Part shown: positions 33,890-42,152 of the stretch, piece after piece
Layout of the letters: the number at the start of each line of letters is the position of its first letter
How positions within the stretch are numbered: the stretch's first letter is position 1
Source: SURF-58 sp041305085
GTDB taxonomy: Archaea > Nanobdellota > Nanobdellia > Woesearchaeales > UBA9642
DNA: 43,603 bases
Assembly (NCBI GenBank): GCA_041305085.1
Contig: JBFYMA010000039.1
Coordinates: 1 to 43,603 of the forward strand
Direction: 5' to 3'
The notes under the pieces: model-generated
What the model saw: the letters and a program-made list of their open reading frames with translations, nothing else
Told to the model about the DNA's origin: nothing
Database searches by the model: none
Translations under genes and position numbers: made by a program

Positions 33890-34258
33890 ATGGCGCAAAA
33901 AATAATGATAGTTGAGGACTCTTCCTTAATGATTGCAGTTATAAGCAACTTCATAAAAAAGGAAGGCAAAGACTTTGAGATAATAACTGCTGGCAACGGT
34001 GAAGAGGCTGTAAGAAAATATGGTGAGCAAAAGCCTGCACTCGTATTTATGGATATAAAAATGCCAGGTATGGATGGAATAACTGCACTTGAGAAGATAA
34101 GGCAGGCTGATTCAAATGCAAAAATTGTTATGTGCACCTCACTAAAAGAGCCGGAACAGGAGCAGAGAGCAAAAAAGGCAGGATGCGTAGGATACATAAT
34201 GAAGCCGTTTAGCAGGCAGGATATAGTGGATGCAATAAATAAAAACATTCCACAATAA
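33890..34258 (+). CDS. cheY: CheY-like receiver
   Basis: 122 aa from the ATG at 33890, set by GGAGGGA (33880-33886). It has the acidic pair Glu-Asp in MIVEDSSLM, phosphoacceptor Asp in FMDIKMPGMDG, Thr in MCTS and Lys in IMKPF. CheY-P carries the signal from CheA to the motor; in archaea it acts through the CheF adaptor on the archaellum. This is the first gene of the core che cluster, directly before a second cheY and cheB. Which of the two is the motor regulator cannot be told from sequence. Confidence 0.92.
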   Translation: MAQKIMIVEDSSLMIAVISNFIKKEGKDFEIITAGNGEEAVRKYGEQKPALVFMDIKMPGMDGITALEKIRQADSNAKIVMCTSLKEPEQEQRAKKAGCVGYIMKPFSRQDIVDAINKNIPQ

Positions 34259-34275
34259 TTTTTGGAGGTGCCAAA

Positions 34276-34638
34276 ATGGGATTAAAAGTACTGGTGACCG
34301 ATGACTCCGTATTTATGAGAAATATGCTGAAAAAGCTTATAACTGAGTCAGGAGCAGAGGTTGTCGGCGAAGCAGGAGACGGCAACGAAGCAATACAGAA
34401 ATTTGATCAGCTTCACCCTGACCTTTGTTTTATGGATATAATGATGCCTAACCTTAACGGCATAGAAGCGTTGAAAGGTATAATGTCAAAGGACAAAAAT
34501 GCCAAAGTAATAATGTGTACGTCTGTAGGACAGGAAAAAGTGGTTAATGAGGCTGTGGAAGCAGGAGCATCTGACTTCATTGTAAAGCCATTTACAAAAG
34601 AGGATGTTGACACTGTACTGAAAAAATACTCAGGATGA
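34276..34638 (+). CDS. cheY: CheY chemotaxis response regulator
   Basis: 120 aa. It has VTDDSVFMR, phosphoacceptor Asp in CFMDIMMPNLNGIEAL, Thr in MCTSVGQ and Lys in FIVKPF. The DDSxFMR start and MCTSVGQ are typical of archaeal CheY next to CheB. GGAGGTG is 5 bases before the ATG. The cheB gene follows 21 bases on. It is a better match to classical archaeal CheY than the receiver before it. Confidence 0.94.
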   Translation: MGLKVLVTDDSVFMRNMLKKLITESGAEVVGEAGDGNEAIQKFDQLHPDLCFMDIMMPNLNGIEALKGIMSKDKNAKVIMCTSVGQEKVVNEAVEAGASDFIVKPFTKEDVDTVLKKYSG

Positions 34639-34659
34639 ACCAGCAAAAAAGGTGGTCTT

Positions 34660-35700
34660 TTGGCAAAAATACTAATAGTTGATGATTCAGCGTTTATGAG
34701 GCAGAGCCTTTCAGCAGTTATAAAGACAGATTCTGAACTAACTGTTGCTGGAACTGCTTTTGACATTCCAAGCGCAGTCAGTCAGATAAAAAAGCTTGAC
34801 CCTGATATAATTCTGCTTGGAATAGGCCTGCCGGAATGCGCACCACAGGACTCTTACCTGGCGTCTTTCAAGGATATCCTGAAAGAAAAAAATATTCCTG
34901 TAATAGTTCTCACTCCTGTAACAAAAAAAGCTTCTGAAACAACATTTGACCTTTTGGAAAACGGAGCAACAGACTTTGTGATTTTTCCTGAAGGAGATAG
35001 GAAAGAAGCGATAAACAAAATTTCGCAAGAACTCATAACAAAGCTTAAGGTTGCAGTAAAACTCAAGCCAAAAAAATTTGCTCCTCTAAAAAAAATTTCA
35101 ATTTCAGCGTTTCATCCAACAACAAAAAAAATTGTTGTTGTTGCAAGCTCTACAGGAGGGCCCCAGACGCTGGAAGCATTCTTAACACAGCTTCCTGCAA
35201 ATATTCCCGCACCAATACTCATAGTTCAGCACATGCCGCCAATATTTACCAACAGCCTTGCGAAAAGGCTTGACAATCTTTGCGAGATAGAAATAAGGGA
35301 AGCCAAAGATGGTGATGAAATAAAACAGGGAGTTGCCCTGATTGCTCCTGGAGGATACCATATGGAGCTTAAGGCAGACCTTCCAGGCTATGAGGGTGCA
35401 ATATGCCTAAATGAGGAGCCTCCAGAGCTTGGTGTAAGGCCGAATGCAAACAGGCTTTTCAAAAGCGTTGCGCCAATATTCAAAGAAAATACAATAGGAA
35501 TAGTGCTTACAGGAATGGGAAACGATGGAACAGAAGGCTCCAGAGCAATAAAATCTGTTGGAGGAACAGTAATTGCAGAAGCAGAGGAGTCCTGCATAAT
35601 ATATGGAATGCCAAAGTCAGTTGTAGATAATCAGCTTGCAGATATGGTTGTATCACTTGACAAGATGGGGGTTGCACTGCTTCAATTATTGGACATTTAA
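34660..35700 (+). CDS. cheB: CheB methylesterase with an inactivated receiver domain
   Basis: 346 aa from TTG 34660, six bases after GGTG (34650-34653). The C-terminal methylesterase is intact: SSTGGPQTL with Ser164, IVQHMPP with His191, and TGMGNDGTEG with Asp289, the catalytic triad that removes methyl groups from chemoreceptor glutamates and deamidates glutamines. The N-terminal receiver keeps the acidic pair Asp8-Asp9 and a Thr (VLTP), but the phosphoacceptor is Gly54 (codon GGA at 34819, in LLGIGLPE) and the conserved Lys is Phe109 (FVIFPEGD). CheA therefore should not be able to phosphorylate it in the usual way. It may be constitutive or controlled by protein contact. Confidence 0.95.
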   Translation: MAKILIVDDSAFMRQSLSAVIKTDSELTVAGTAFDIPSAVSQIKKLDPDIILLGIGLPECAPQDSYLASFKDILKEKNIPVIVLTPVTKKASETTFDLLENGATDFVIFPEGDRKEAINKISQELITKLKVAVKLKPKKFAPLKKISISAFHPTTKKIVVVASSTGGPQTLEAFLTQLPANIPAPILIVQHMPPIFTNSLAKRLDNLCEIEIREAKDGDEIKQGVALIAPGGYHMELKADLPGYEGAICLNEEPPELGVRPNANRLFKSVAPIFKENTIGIVLTGMGNDGTEGSRAIKSVGGTVIAEAEESCIIYGMPKSVVDNQLADMVVSLDKMGVALLQLLDI

Positions 35701-35768
35701 AAAAACAAAACTGACTTGCAAAAAAGCTAAAAAATAGACAGATTAAAAAATCAAAAAAGAGGAAAAAA

Positions 35769-37730
35769 ATGCCTGACATGTCAGCATACAAGGAAGCGTT
35801 TATTTCAGAAGCAAGAGACCATCTGGACACCCTAAATGAAGGACTGCTTGTTCTTGAAAAAAGCTCAGATGATAAAGAGAATATAAACAAATTGTTCAGG
35901 GCGTTTCATACATTGAAGGGAAACTCTGCAACAATGGGATTTATAAAGTTTTCAGAACTGGCCCATTCTTTGGAAGACTTGCTTTCAAAAATAAGGGATG
36001 GGGAGCTGAAGGTTGATCAGCAGACAATAGACCTTCTTCTTGAAGGACTGGACATTTTGGAAGGAGGCCTCGAGCTTATAGACAATGACGAGGCAGACAG
36101 CATAGAAATTGAGGACTGCGTCAAAAAGCTTAAGGAGAGAATGGGGCAGAAGGATGAGGTAATAAAGCTTGACATTCCTGCAAAGCTTGAGCTAGATGAA
36201 AGCCAAAAAAAGCTTTTGGCAAAAGAGCAAAAATCCAAAAACAGCATATTCAGAATAATACTTTTTTTTGAAAGAAAAAATTTTCTAAAAGCTGCTAAGT
36301 CTTCACTTGTTTTAAGAAACCTTTCTGACTCTGGGAATTTTATAAAAACAACACCTGTAATGGATGAAATTAAGATGGGCAAGTTTGACCAGGAAGTCGA
36401 ATTTGTTTTTTCAGCAAAAATCTCAAAAGAAGAGACTGAAAAAATAATCAATAAGGTTTCAGGAATAAAGCATGTTTTTATACTTGGACTGGAAGAAGAA
36501 TACAAACGGCCTGAGCAAAGCAATGAAGAAAAAGAAAAAGAAAAGGCAAACATCGCACAAAAACACCAGCAGGAAGTTGTAAAGCAGATCCAGAGTGTAA
36601 AAGTAAACATGACAAGGCTTGACAAGCTCATGAACCTTGTGGGAGAGCTTCTGATAAGCAACATACGGCTTCAGGATATAAACAAGAGGCATGATATTGG
36701 TGATTTGAGGAGTGTTCTTACAGGAGTAGACAGGCTTATACTTGACCTCCAGGATGAGGTTATGCAGATACGGATGGTTCCAATAGGAAACATCTTCAAC
36801 AGGTTTCCAAGGATGGTAAGGGATCTTGCAAATAAGGAAAACAAAAAGCTTGAGCTTGTGATAGAGGGGGCAGAGATAGAGTTTGACAGGACTGTTTTGG
36901 ATGAGATAGGAGATCCGTTGGTGCATCTTTTGAGAAATGCAGTTGACCATGGAATAGAAATCCCTGAAGAGCGTGCAAAAACAGGAAAGCCTGAGCAGGG
37001 AACAATAAAGCTCATAGCAAGAAGGGAAAAAAACAATGCAGTTATAGAAATACAGGACGATGGAGGAGGAATTGACCCGCAAAGGGTAAAAGCTGCAGCA
37101 ATAAAAAAAGAGACAATATCAAAAGAGGAAGCTGAAAAGATGAACGAAAACCAGCTTCAAATGCTAATATTCAGGCCAGGAACCAGCACGAATGAGGTTG
37201 TTACCGAGGTTTCCGGAAGAGGTGTTGGAATGGACGTTGTGCTGAGCAAAGTAAAAGAGCTTGGAGGAAATGTAAAGCTGAATTCAGGTGTTGGAAAGGG
37301 AACAACTGTAACGTTGGAACTGCCATTGACTATTGCTATAATTACTTCCCTTATTGTAAGGGTAGGAAATGACAGGTACACAATTCCTTTGGCAAGCGTC
37401 GACGAAACAATCCACATAAGAAAAAGCGAGATAAAAACAATACAAAACTATGAGGTTTTTTTGCTGAGAAAAAATGATCTGCCACTGTTCTGGCTCCACA
37501 GCCTTACAGGAATAAGCGAGTATGAAAAGCCTGAAAACCTGACTGTGGTGGTGGTTTCAAAAGGAAACGAAAAAATAGGGTTGGTGGTCGATGAAATACT
37601 CAGCCAGCAGCAGGTACTGATAAAAACGCTTCAGGAAATGGTCAAAGGCACAAAAGGCTGTGCAGGGGCAACAATACTTGGTGATGGAAGCGTGGCTCTT
37701 ATACTTGACATAGGAACATTGATAGACTAA
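35769..37730 (+). CDS. cheA: CheA chemotaxis histidine kinase
   Basis: 653 aa. P1/HPt at 1-110 with phosphorylated His47 in FHTLKGNSATMGF; a charged linker and a ferredoxin-like P2-type region at about 155-245; P3 dimerisation helices at about 265-335 (RLDKLMNLVGELLISNIRL); P4 kinase with HLLRNAVDHGIEIPEERAKTGK, IQDDGGGID, LQMLIFRPGTSTNEV and SGRGVGMDVV; and P5, a CheW-like domain, at about 515-653. It phosphorylates CheY and would normally phosphorylate CheB. AAGAGG lies 6 bases before the ATG. It is the centre of the cluster cheY-cheY-cheB-cheA-cheC, all on one strand. Confidence 0.98.
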   Translation: MPDMSAYKEAFISEARDHLDTLNEGLLVLEKSSDDKENINKLFRAFHTLKGNSATMGFIKFSELAHSLEDLLSKIRDGELKVDQQTIDLLLEGLDILEGGLELIDNDEADSIEIEDCVKKLKERMGQKDEVIKLDIPAKLELDESQKKLLAKEQKSKNSIFRIILFFERKNFLKAAKSSLVLRNLSDSGNFIKTTPVMDEIKMGKFDQEVEFVFSAKISKEETEKIINKVSGIKHVFILGLEEEYKRPEQSNEEKEKEKANIAQKHQQEVVKQIQSVKVNMTRLDKLMNLVGELLISNIRLQDINKRHDIGDLRSVLTGVDRLILDLQDEVMQIRMVPIGNIFNRFPRMVRDLANKENKKLELVIEGAEIEFDRTVLDEIGDPLVHLLRNAVDHGIEIPEERAKTGKPEQGTIKLIARREKNNAVIEIQDDGGGIDPQRVKAAAIKKETISKEEAEKMNENQLQMLIFRPGTSTNEVVTEVSGRGVGMDVVLSKVKELGGNVKLNSGVGKGTTVTLELPLTIAIITSLIVRVGNDRYTIPLASVDETIHIRKSEIKTIQNYEVFLLRKNDLPLFWLHSLTGISEYEKPENLTVVVVSKGNEKIGLVVDEILSQQQVLIKTLQEMVKGTKGCAGATILGDGSVALILDIGTLID

Positions 37731-37817
37731 TTTGATGAATTGAAAACAACAGGAAAAACAATAATATCAGAAGGGAATAGATACTATATCAATTATGTTC
37801 AGCGATAAGGAGGTTGA

Positions 37818-38408
37818 ATGATGGAATTAGAGGGAGAACAAGGAAAGAAACTTGAAGAAATTAGCAATGCATCTTCAAGAAGTGCTGCAGAAGCGCTCCA
37901 GAAAATGTTGAACAAAAAAGTTGACATGAGTTTTCCAAATGTTGGGCTAAAAAGCGTAAACATTATTGACAGAATGAGTAAAGGATGTGAATGTGTTATT
38001 GGGATAAGCGAAATAACTGGTGATTTGAAGGGAAACCTTATACTTGCGTACGACAAGGCGAAAGTTCTGCCGCTGCTTGAAATACTTACAATGCAGGCGC
38101 CTGGAACAATGAAAGAAATCACCGAAGATGCAAGAAACGCATTCACAGAGCTTGTGAACATTATTGGAGGAGCCTACTTGAGCAGTATGGCAAACCAATT
38201 GCAATTAAGACTTTTTCCAAATCCTCCTACATACACAGGAAGGCTTGAAGAGGTGAAAGGAGAATTGTTTGATGACTTGACAAAGGGAATAGAGAATATT
38301 TTCCTTGTAACAACTGAACTGAAGATTTCAGATCTCCAGGCGTTTGGTGATCTGTTCATATTGCTTGACGGAAACTCCCTGCACGAGGTACTGAACAAAC
38401 TGCACTAA
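37818..38408 (+). CDS. cheC: CheC-family CheY-P phosphatase, divergent paralogue
   Basis: 196 aa with AAGGAGGT (37807-37814) before two tandem ATG codons (37818, 37821). It has two CheC phosphatase motifs: Glu14-x2-Asn17 in LEEISN, followed by AAEALQKMLNKKVDMSFP, and a second in FTELVNIIGGAYLSSM. CheC removes phosphate from CheY and also binds CheD. The position four before each Glu, normally Asp or Ser, is Lys and Asn here, unlike the two later paralogues, so activity may be altered. It follows cheA by 87 bases and precedes the ATP-grasp gene. Confidence 0.88.
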   Translation: MMELEGEQGKKLEEISNASSRSAAEALQKMLNKKVDMSFPNVGLKSVNIIDRMSKGCECVIGISEITGDLKGNLILAYDKAKVLPLLEILTMQAPGTMKEITEDARNAFTELVNIIGGAYLSSMANQLQLRLFPNPPTYTGRLEEVKGELFDDLTKGIENIFLVTTELKISDLQAFGDLFILLDGNSLHEVLNKLH

Positions 38409-38454
38409 TAAAGAATAGAGAAAACCGGAATCATATAATCAACAAGTTTGATTC

Positions 38455-39342
38455 ATGACAAAAAGAATGAAAAAAATAGGCTATATATACGAGCATGTAA
38501 GCGATCCTTATGATGAAGATAATATAATAATAAGAAGCCTGAAAAAAAAGTTTGAGATAGTCCCAATCAGGACAAATGACATTTATGCGCTGGAAAACCT
38601 TCCTGATCTTGTGAAAGAGTGCAGGTTTGTACTGAATTTCAGCCCTTCAATGCTTGGACTGGAGCTTGCAAAAGAGATAGAGCAGCTAAAAATTAAAGTG
38701 ATCAACCCCTCTCCAACCTATTACATGAATGAGGACAAGTGGATGTTTTACCTTCACTGCAAAAAGCACAAAATACCAACTCCTGAAACAATAATTGTGA
38801 GCAACAACAGGCAGGCAGCAAAACAAGAAATTTCAGACTTCCTCAAAAGCGGGCCAATAGTGCTAAAGACAATCTTTGGCGAAAGGGGAGAGTTTGTTTT
38901 GAGAGCAATGAACACCAGACAAGCCCTTAAAATCATTGAGCACTTCAGCAGAAAAACAACTGCCCCTATAATAGCGCAAAAATTTGTAGAAGACTATGGC
39001 AGAACCTATAGAATAACTGTTTTTGGAAATAAAGTAGTCCAACGCATTATAAAGATTGGGAAGAACTGGAAAGTGAAAGGCTATGGAAGAGAGACAATGC
39101 GACTCATAAAGCAAAATAAAACACTTGATGCGATAAGCCTTAATGTTGCAAAAGTTGTGAAGCAGGAAATATGCGGCATAGACTTTATAGAAAATAATAA
39201 CAAATTTTTTGTGCTGGAAGCCAACGGAGTCCCATCATTGTCATTAATAAAAAAAGATATGGACAGGCTTACAAAAGAACTCTCGGCATACTTGGAAAAA
39301 AAGCTTAAACTGAGCCTAAATATCAATAAAAAAAATATATAG
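38455..39342 (+). CDS. RimK-like ATP-grasp ligase
   Basis: 295 aa. The N-terminal domain (1-95) has KIGYIYEHVSDPYDEDN and RFVLNFSP; the ATP-grasp fold follows, with IKVINPSPTYYMNEDKWMFYL (starting near residue 82), GPIVLKTIFGERGEFV as the ATP-binding strand and loop, APIIAQKFVED, and the metal-ligand end FVLEANGVPSLSL. RimK/LysX-type ligases join an amino acid, often glutamate, to a carboxylate or amine using ATP. The substrate cannot be told. The gene lies between cheC copies and is followed 4 bases later by a methyltransferase. A TATA-like CATATAAT at 38432-38439 could give a leaderless start at 38455 or 38467. A role in modifying a chemotaxis or archaellum protein is inference. Confidence 0.85.
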   Translation: MTKRMKKIGYIYEHVSDPYDEDNIIIRSLKKKFEIVPIRTNDIYALENLPDLVKECRFVLNFSPSMLGLELAKEIEQLKIKVINPSPTYYMNEDKWMFYLHCKKHKIPTPETIIVSNNRQAAKQEISDFLKSGPIVLKTIFGERGEFVLRAMNTRQALKIIEHFSRKTTAPIIAQKFVEDYGRTYRITVFGNKVVQRIIKIGKNWKVKGYGRETMRLIKQNKTLDAISLNVAKVVKQEICGIDFIENNNKFFVLEANGVPSLSLIKKDMDRLTKELSAYLEKKLKLSLNINKKNI

Positions 39343-39346
39343 GAAA

Positions 39347-40120
39347 ATGGATAAAAACGATTGGGACAGGATTGCAGATGACTACTACACAGAAATACTC
39401 AGCCCGCTGAAAGACAGCTACAAAAATCCTCTTTTTGAGGACTTAAAAAGAGAAAGCGGAAAAGGAAAAACTGTGATAGACCTGGGCTGCGGCCTTGGGG
39501 AATTGACTAAATTCCTATCCTCAAGATTCAAAAAAGTTGTGGGTGTGGATTTTTCGCCAAAAATGGTTGAGAATGCGAAAAAAAAGAACAGTAAAATAAA
39601 AAATGCAGAGTTCTTTGTTGCGGACTTAAACAACCTAAAAAAATACAACAAACAATTTGACGTTGCAATAGCAGTAAACTCCATAATTGCGGATAAGACA
39701 AAATCAGTGGATCATATACTTAGGGAAATATTCAATTTACTAAAGCCAGGAGGAAGGCTGTTTGTGGTCCTGCCTTCAATGGAAGTATACCTTTTCGAAT
39801 CCACACTTCTTATAGACAAAGAACTGGCGAAAGGAAAAACCCAGAAGCAGGCCAGGAAAAAAGCTGAAAAGCTTATTAACCAAAAAGAGCATGACTTTCT
39901 CCAGGGAACTATAACTTTTGATGGGGACACAGAAAAATGCTTTTACGGCTTTGAGATTCCTTACAGGTTTAGGAAAGCAGGGTTCACCAAAATCCAGATA
40001 GGAAAAGTTCTTTATTCATGGAAAGAGTTTAGCAGGGCAGGCCAGGCATATTTTAAGCACGCAGACCTTCCGTGGGACTGGTACGCCTCCTGCACAAAAC
40101 CCTTAGGAGGGAAAAGATGA
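39347..40120 (+). CDS. Class I SAM-dependent methyltransferase
   Basis: 257 aa. SAM motif I is VIDLGCGLGELTKFL (about 43-57), followed by VVGVDFSPKMVENA, an ADLNNL acidic motif II region, FDVAIAVNSII and LLKPGGRLFVVLPS. This is the Methyltransf_11/25 type, which acts on small molecules or proteins; the target is unknown. The last third (about 160-257) has no clear match. It starts 4 bases after the ATP-grasp stop and its own stop overlaps the next cheC start (ATGA), so it is translationally coupled to both. It is distinct from CheR in sequence and motifs. Confidence 0.85.
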   Translation: MDKNDWDRIADDYYTEILSPLKDSYKNPLFEDLKRESGKGKTVIDLGCGLGELTKFLSSRFKKVVGVDFSPKMVENAKKKNSKIKNAEFFVADLNNLKKYNKQFDVAIAVNSIIADKTKSVDHILREIFNLLKPGGRLFVVLPSMEVYLFESTLLIDKELAKGKTQKQARKKAEKLINQKEHDFLQGTITFDGDTEKCFYGFEIPYRFRKAGFTKIQIGKVLYSWKEFSRAGQAYFKHADLPWDWYASCTKPLGGKR

Positions 40121-40734
40121 TAGACCTCAAAGATATGGAAAAGGACGCCCTCAAAGAGACAGGAAATGTTGGGATAGGCAATGCAGCAACTGCCCTTTCA
40201 AAAATGCTCAACAAAAAAATTGACATATCAATTCCCACAACAGAGTTTGTTCCTCTGGAAAAAGTTGCAGGCCAGCTTGGAGGGGCTTCAGCCATAATAT
40301 CAAGCATTTACCTGGAAATAAGCGGAGATGTGGATGGAGAAGCCTTGCTGGCGTTTACCCAGGATGGAATGAAAAATATAATAGACCTTTTGCTGGGAAA
40401 TCCTATCGGTACAACAAAATTAGTCACTGAGATAGAGGAGTCTGCTTTTAAAGAGATGGCAAACATAGTTACAGGCGCATACCTAAATTCATTGGGAAAT
40501 TTTCTTAACATGAAAATACTGCCTTCAGTGCCTCACACTGCTACAGACATGGCGCAGGCAGTGATTGACTATGCCTTGATAAAAGTGGCGACACATTCAG
40601 ACTCAATAATGGTTGTTACTGCAGACTTCAGCATTGAGGGACAGCAGATAAACGGCAAATTCCTGATAATACTTACAGATGAGTCCTTGAAAAAAATAAT
40701 TACAATGATTAACCAAAAATATGGAGTTATGTAA
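40117..40734 (+). CDS. cheC: CheC CheY-P phosphatase
   Basis: 205 aa from the ATG at 40117, which overlaps the previous stop and has AGGAGG (40105-40110) upstream. Both phosphatase motifs are complete: DALKETGN, then AATALSKMLNKKIDISIP, and SAFKEMANIVTGAYLNSL. It keeps the Asp/Ser-x3-Glu-x2-Asn pattern in each half. It should dephosphorylate CheY and interact with CheD. It is followed 5 bases on by a third cheC. Confidence 0.94.
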   Translation: MIDLKDMEKDALKETGNVGIGNAATALSKMLNKKIDISIPTTEFVPLEKVAGQLGGASAIISSIYLEISGDVDGEALLAFTQDGMKNIIDLLLGNPIGTTKLVTEIEESAFKEMANIVTGAYLNSLGNFLNMKILPSVPHTATDMAQAVIDYALIKVATHSDSIMVVTADFSIEGQQINGKFLIILTDESLKKIITMINQKYGVM

Positions 40735-40739
40735 CGCAA

Positions 40740-41372
40740 ATGGATCAACAAAAACCAACAGAACTTGAGGCTTTGAAAGAGCTTGGAAATATAGGTGTAG
40801 GAAATGCAAGCACAGCACTTTCAAAAATGCTTAATAAAAAAATAGACATAACAATACCTGATGCAAAGTTTGTTGCGCTTGAAAAGTTTTCAGAAATAAT
40901 CGGAGGACCTGAAACAATAGTCCACGGCATATTTCTGAAGCTTGAGGGAGATTTAGCGGGCCAGTCATTGTTTTTGTTTCAGGATAAATCAGCCCTCGAG
41001 CTGGCAGACCTGCTTTTGGGCCTTCCTGACTCTTCAACAAAAAAGCTTGAAAATGAGTCTTTGTCAGCTTTTCAGGAAATGGCAAACATTTTTGTGGGAT
41101 CATTCCTTAACTCAATAGGAGAGATGCTCCAGCTAAAACTTTTGCCGGGCATACCACATTATGGGAATGATATGGCGCAGGCAATAATTGATATAATCCT
41201 TGCGGAGATCGGCAAAAAAAGTGACAAAGTCCTTTTTATTAACACCAAGTTCAGTGTTGAATCCAAAAACGTGAGCGGCTCTTTTATTATGTTTTTTGAT
41301 CCGGAATCACTAAAAAAGCTTGTGGAATCAATCGAAAAGGCTTACGGAATAGAAATAGCAAAACAAGACTAA
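40740..41372 (+). CDS. cheC: CheC CheY-P phosphatase
   Basis: 210 aa. First motif EALKELGN with ASTALSKMLNKKIDITIP; second motif SAFQEMANIFVGSFLNSI. It is close to the preceding CheC, and its ATG follows that gene's stop by 5 bases. The first motif has Glu where Asp or Ser is usual. Three CheC genes beside one cheD suggest divided duties between CheY-P removal and receptor adaptation. It precedes cheD by 35 bases. Confidence 0.93.
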   Translation: MDQQKPTELEALKELGNIGVGNASTALSKMLNKKIDITIPDAKFVALEKFSEIIGGPETIVHGIFLKLEGDLAGQSLFLFQDKSALELADLLLGLPDSSTKKLENESLSAFQEMANIFVGSFLNSIGEMLQLKLLPGIPHYGNDMAQAIIDIILAEIGKKSDKVLFINTKFSVESKNVSGSFIMFFDPESLKKLVESIEKAYGIEIAKQD

Positions 41373-41407
41373 TAAAAAACACCAATAAAAAAGAGGCAAA
41401 TAAAAAA

Positions 41408-41908
41408 GTGGGCGGAGAACAAGAGCTTATGGCGGATATGGGAAAATATGTAATTGGGCAGTCTCCAGAAATACTTGTATCCCTTGGGTTGGGCTCATGT
41501 GTGGGCGTGGCGATTTGGGATCATGAAAAAAAGATTGGAGGACTTGCTCACATAATGCTACCAAAAAGCGATTGCTGTACAAATAAGGAAAATAAAGAGT
41601 TTAACATGAACAAGTTTGCAGACTGCGCCATACCAAACATGGTTGAAGAGCTCAAAAAAAGAGGCTGTAACCCAGCCAGGCTGAAGGCAAAAATTGCAGG
41701 CGGAGCCCATATGTTTGCATCGCTTCCAAAAACAGAAGCCATGGATATCGGAAAAAGAAACTCAGAATCAGTCAAAGAAGAGCTTGACAAGCTAAGCATA
41801 CAAATAGTGGTAAATCAGACAGGAGGAACCCTCGGCAGAACAATAAAATTCAGCCTGGAAACAGAAAAGCTCACAATAAAAACCAAAGACGGAATAACTG
41901 AGTTTTAG
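41408..41908 (+). CDS. cheD: CheD chemoreceptor glutamine deamidase
   Basis: 166 aa from GTG 41408 (GAGG at 41393-41396 upstream); the ATG at 41429 gives 159 aa and fits the usual CheD start MADMGKYVIG better, so the start is uncertain. The core shows the catalytic Cys in LGLGSCVGVAIWD and His in GGLAHIMLP, with the closing TGGTLGRTIKF. CheD deamidates receptor glutamines and is regulated by CheC. It ends the che cluster; a structured RNA candidate follows at 41948-42044. Confidence 0.95.
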   Translation: MGGEQELMADMGKYVIGQSPEILVSLGLGSCVGVAIWDHEKKIGGLAHIMLPKSDCCTNKENKEFNMNKFADCAIPNMVEELKKRGCNPARLKAKIAGGAHMFASLPKTEAMDIGKRNSESVKEELDKLSIQIVVNQTGGTLGRTIKFSLETEKLTIKTKDGITEF

Positions 41909-41947
41909 AAAAAGCCTGACTGATTATCCTAAAAATTATTGAAAATT

Positions 41948-42044
41948 GCGCAGGGTAGAATATCACAGAGTGCAGCAAGCATAGATTGCTCTGCATCTCA
42001 ACATTTAGATCGAGGATAGGGCAAGCCTATCAGTTACCAGGCGC
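41948..42044. ncRNA. Candidate three-way-junction RNA between cheD and archaellin
   Basis: A closing stem is formed by GCGC (41948-41951) plus GGTA (41954-41957) with TACC (42035-42038) plus GCGC (42041-42044). Hairpin 1 (41968-41999) has GAG, TGC and AGCAA pairing with TTGCT, GCA and CTC around a 7-base loop. Hairpin 2 is GATAGG-GCAAG-CCTATC (42015-42031), perfect. It ends 31 bases before the archaellin TATA box, so it is not in that gene's leader; it is either a 3' part of the che transcript or a separate RNA. Structure was found by eye only; strand is unproved. Confidence 0.45.
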
Positions 42045-42074
42045 ACTTTTGTTAACGTTGAAAAAAAGCAAAAA

Positions 42075-42084
42075 CTATATAAAT
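42075..42084 (+). promoter_or_regulatory. TATA box for the archaellin gene
   Basis: CTATATAAAT predicts a transcript start near 42106 and a leader of about 45 bases ending in GAGGTGA (42141-42147). GTTAAC (42051-42056) lies 18 bases upstream of the TATA box, as at two other promoters in the window. Confidence 0.6.
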
Positions 42085-42152
42085 GAGTGATTCAATAAAA
42101 TTACAATTAAGTAGTCAATAAAATATTATCTGTTATCATTGAGGTGATTCAT

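Noticed and set aside
36017..37082. Two overlapping minus-strand open frames inside cheA
   Set aside because: Phe/Ser/Leu-rich shadow translations; cheA is complete and conserved on the plus strand.
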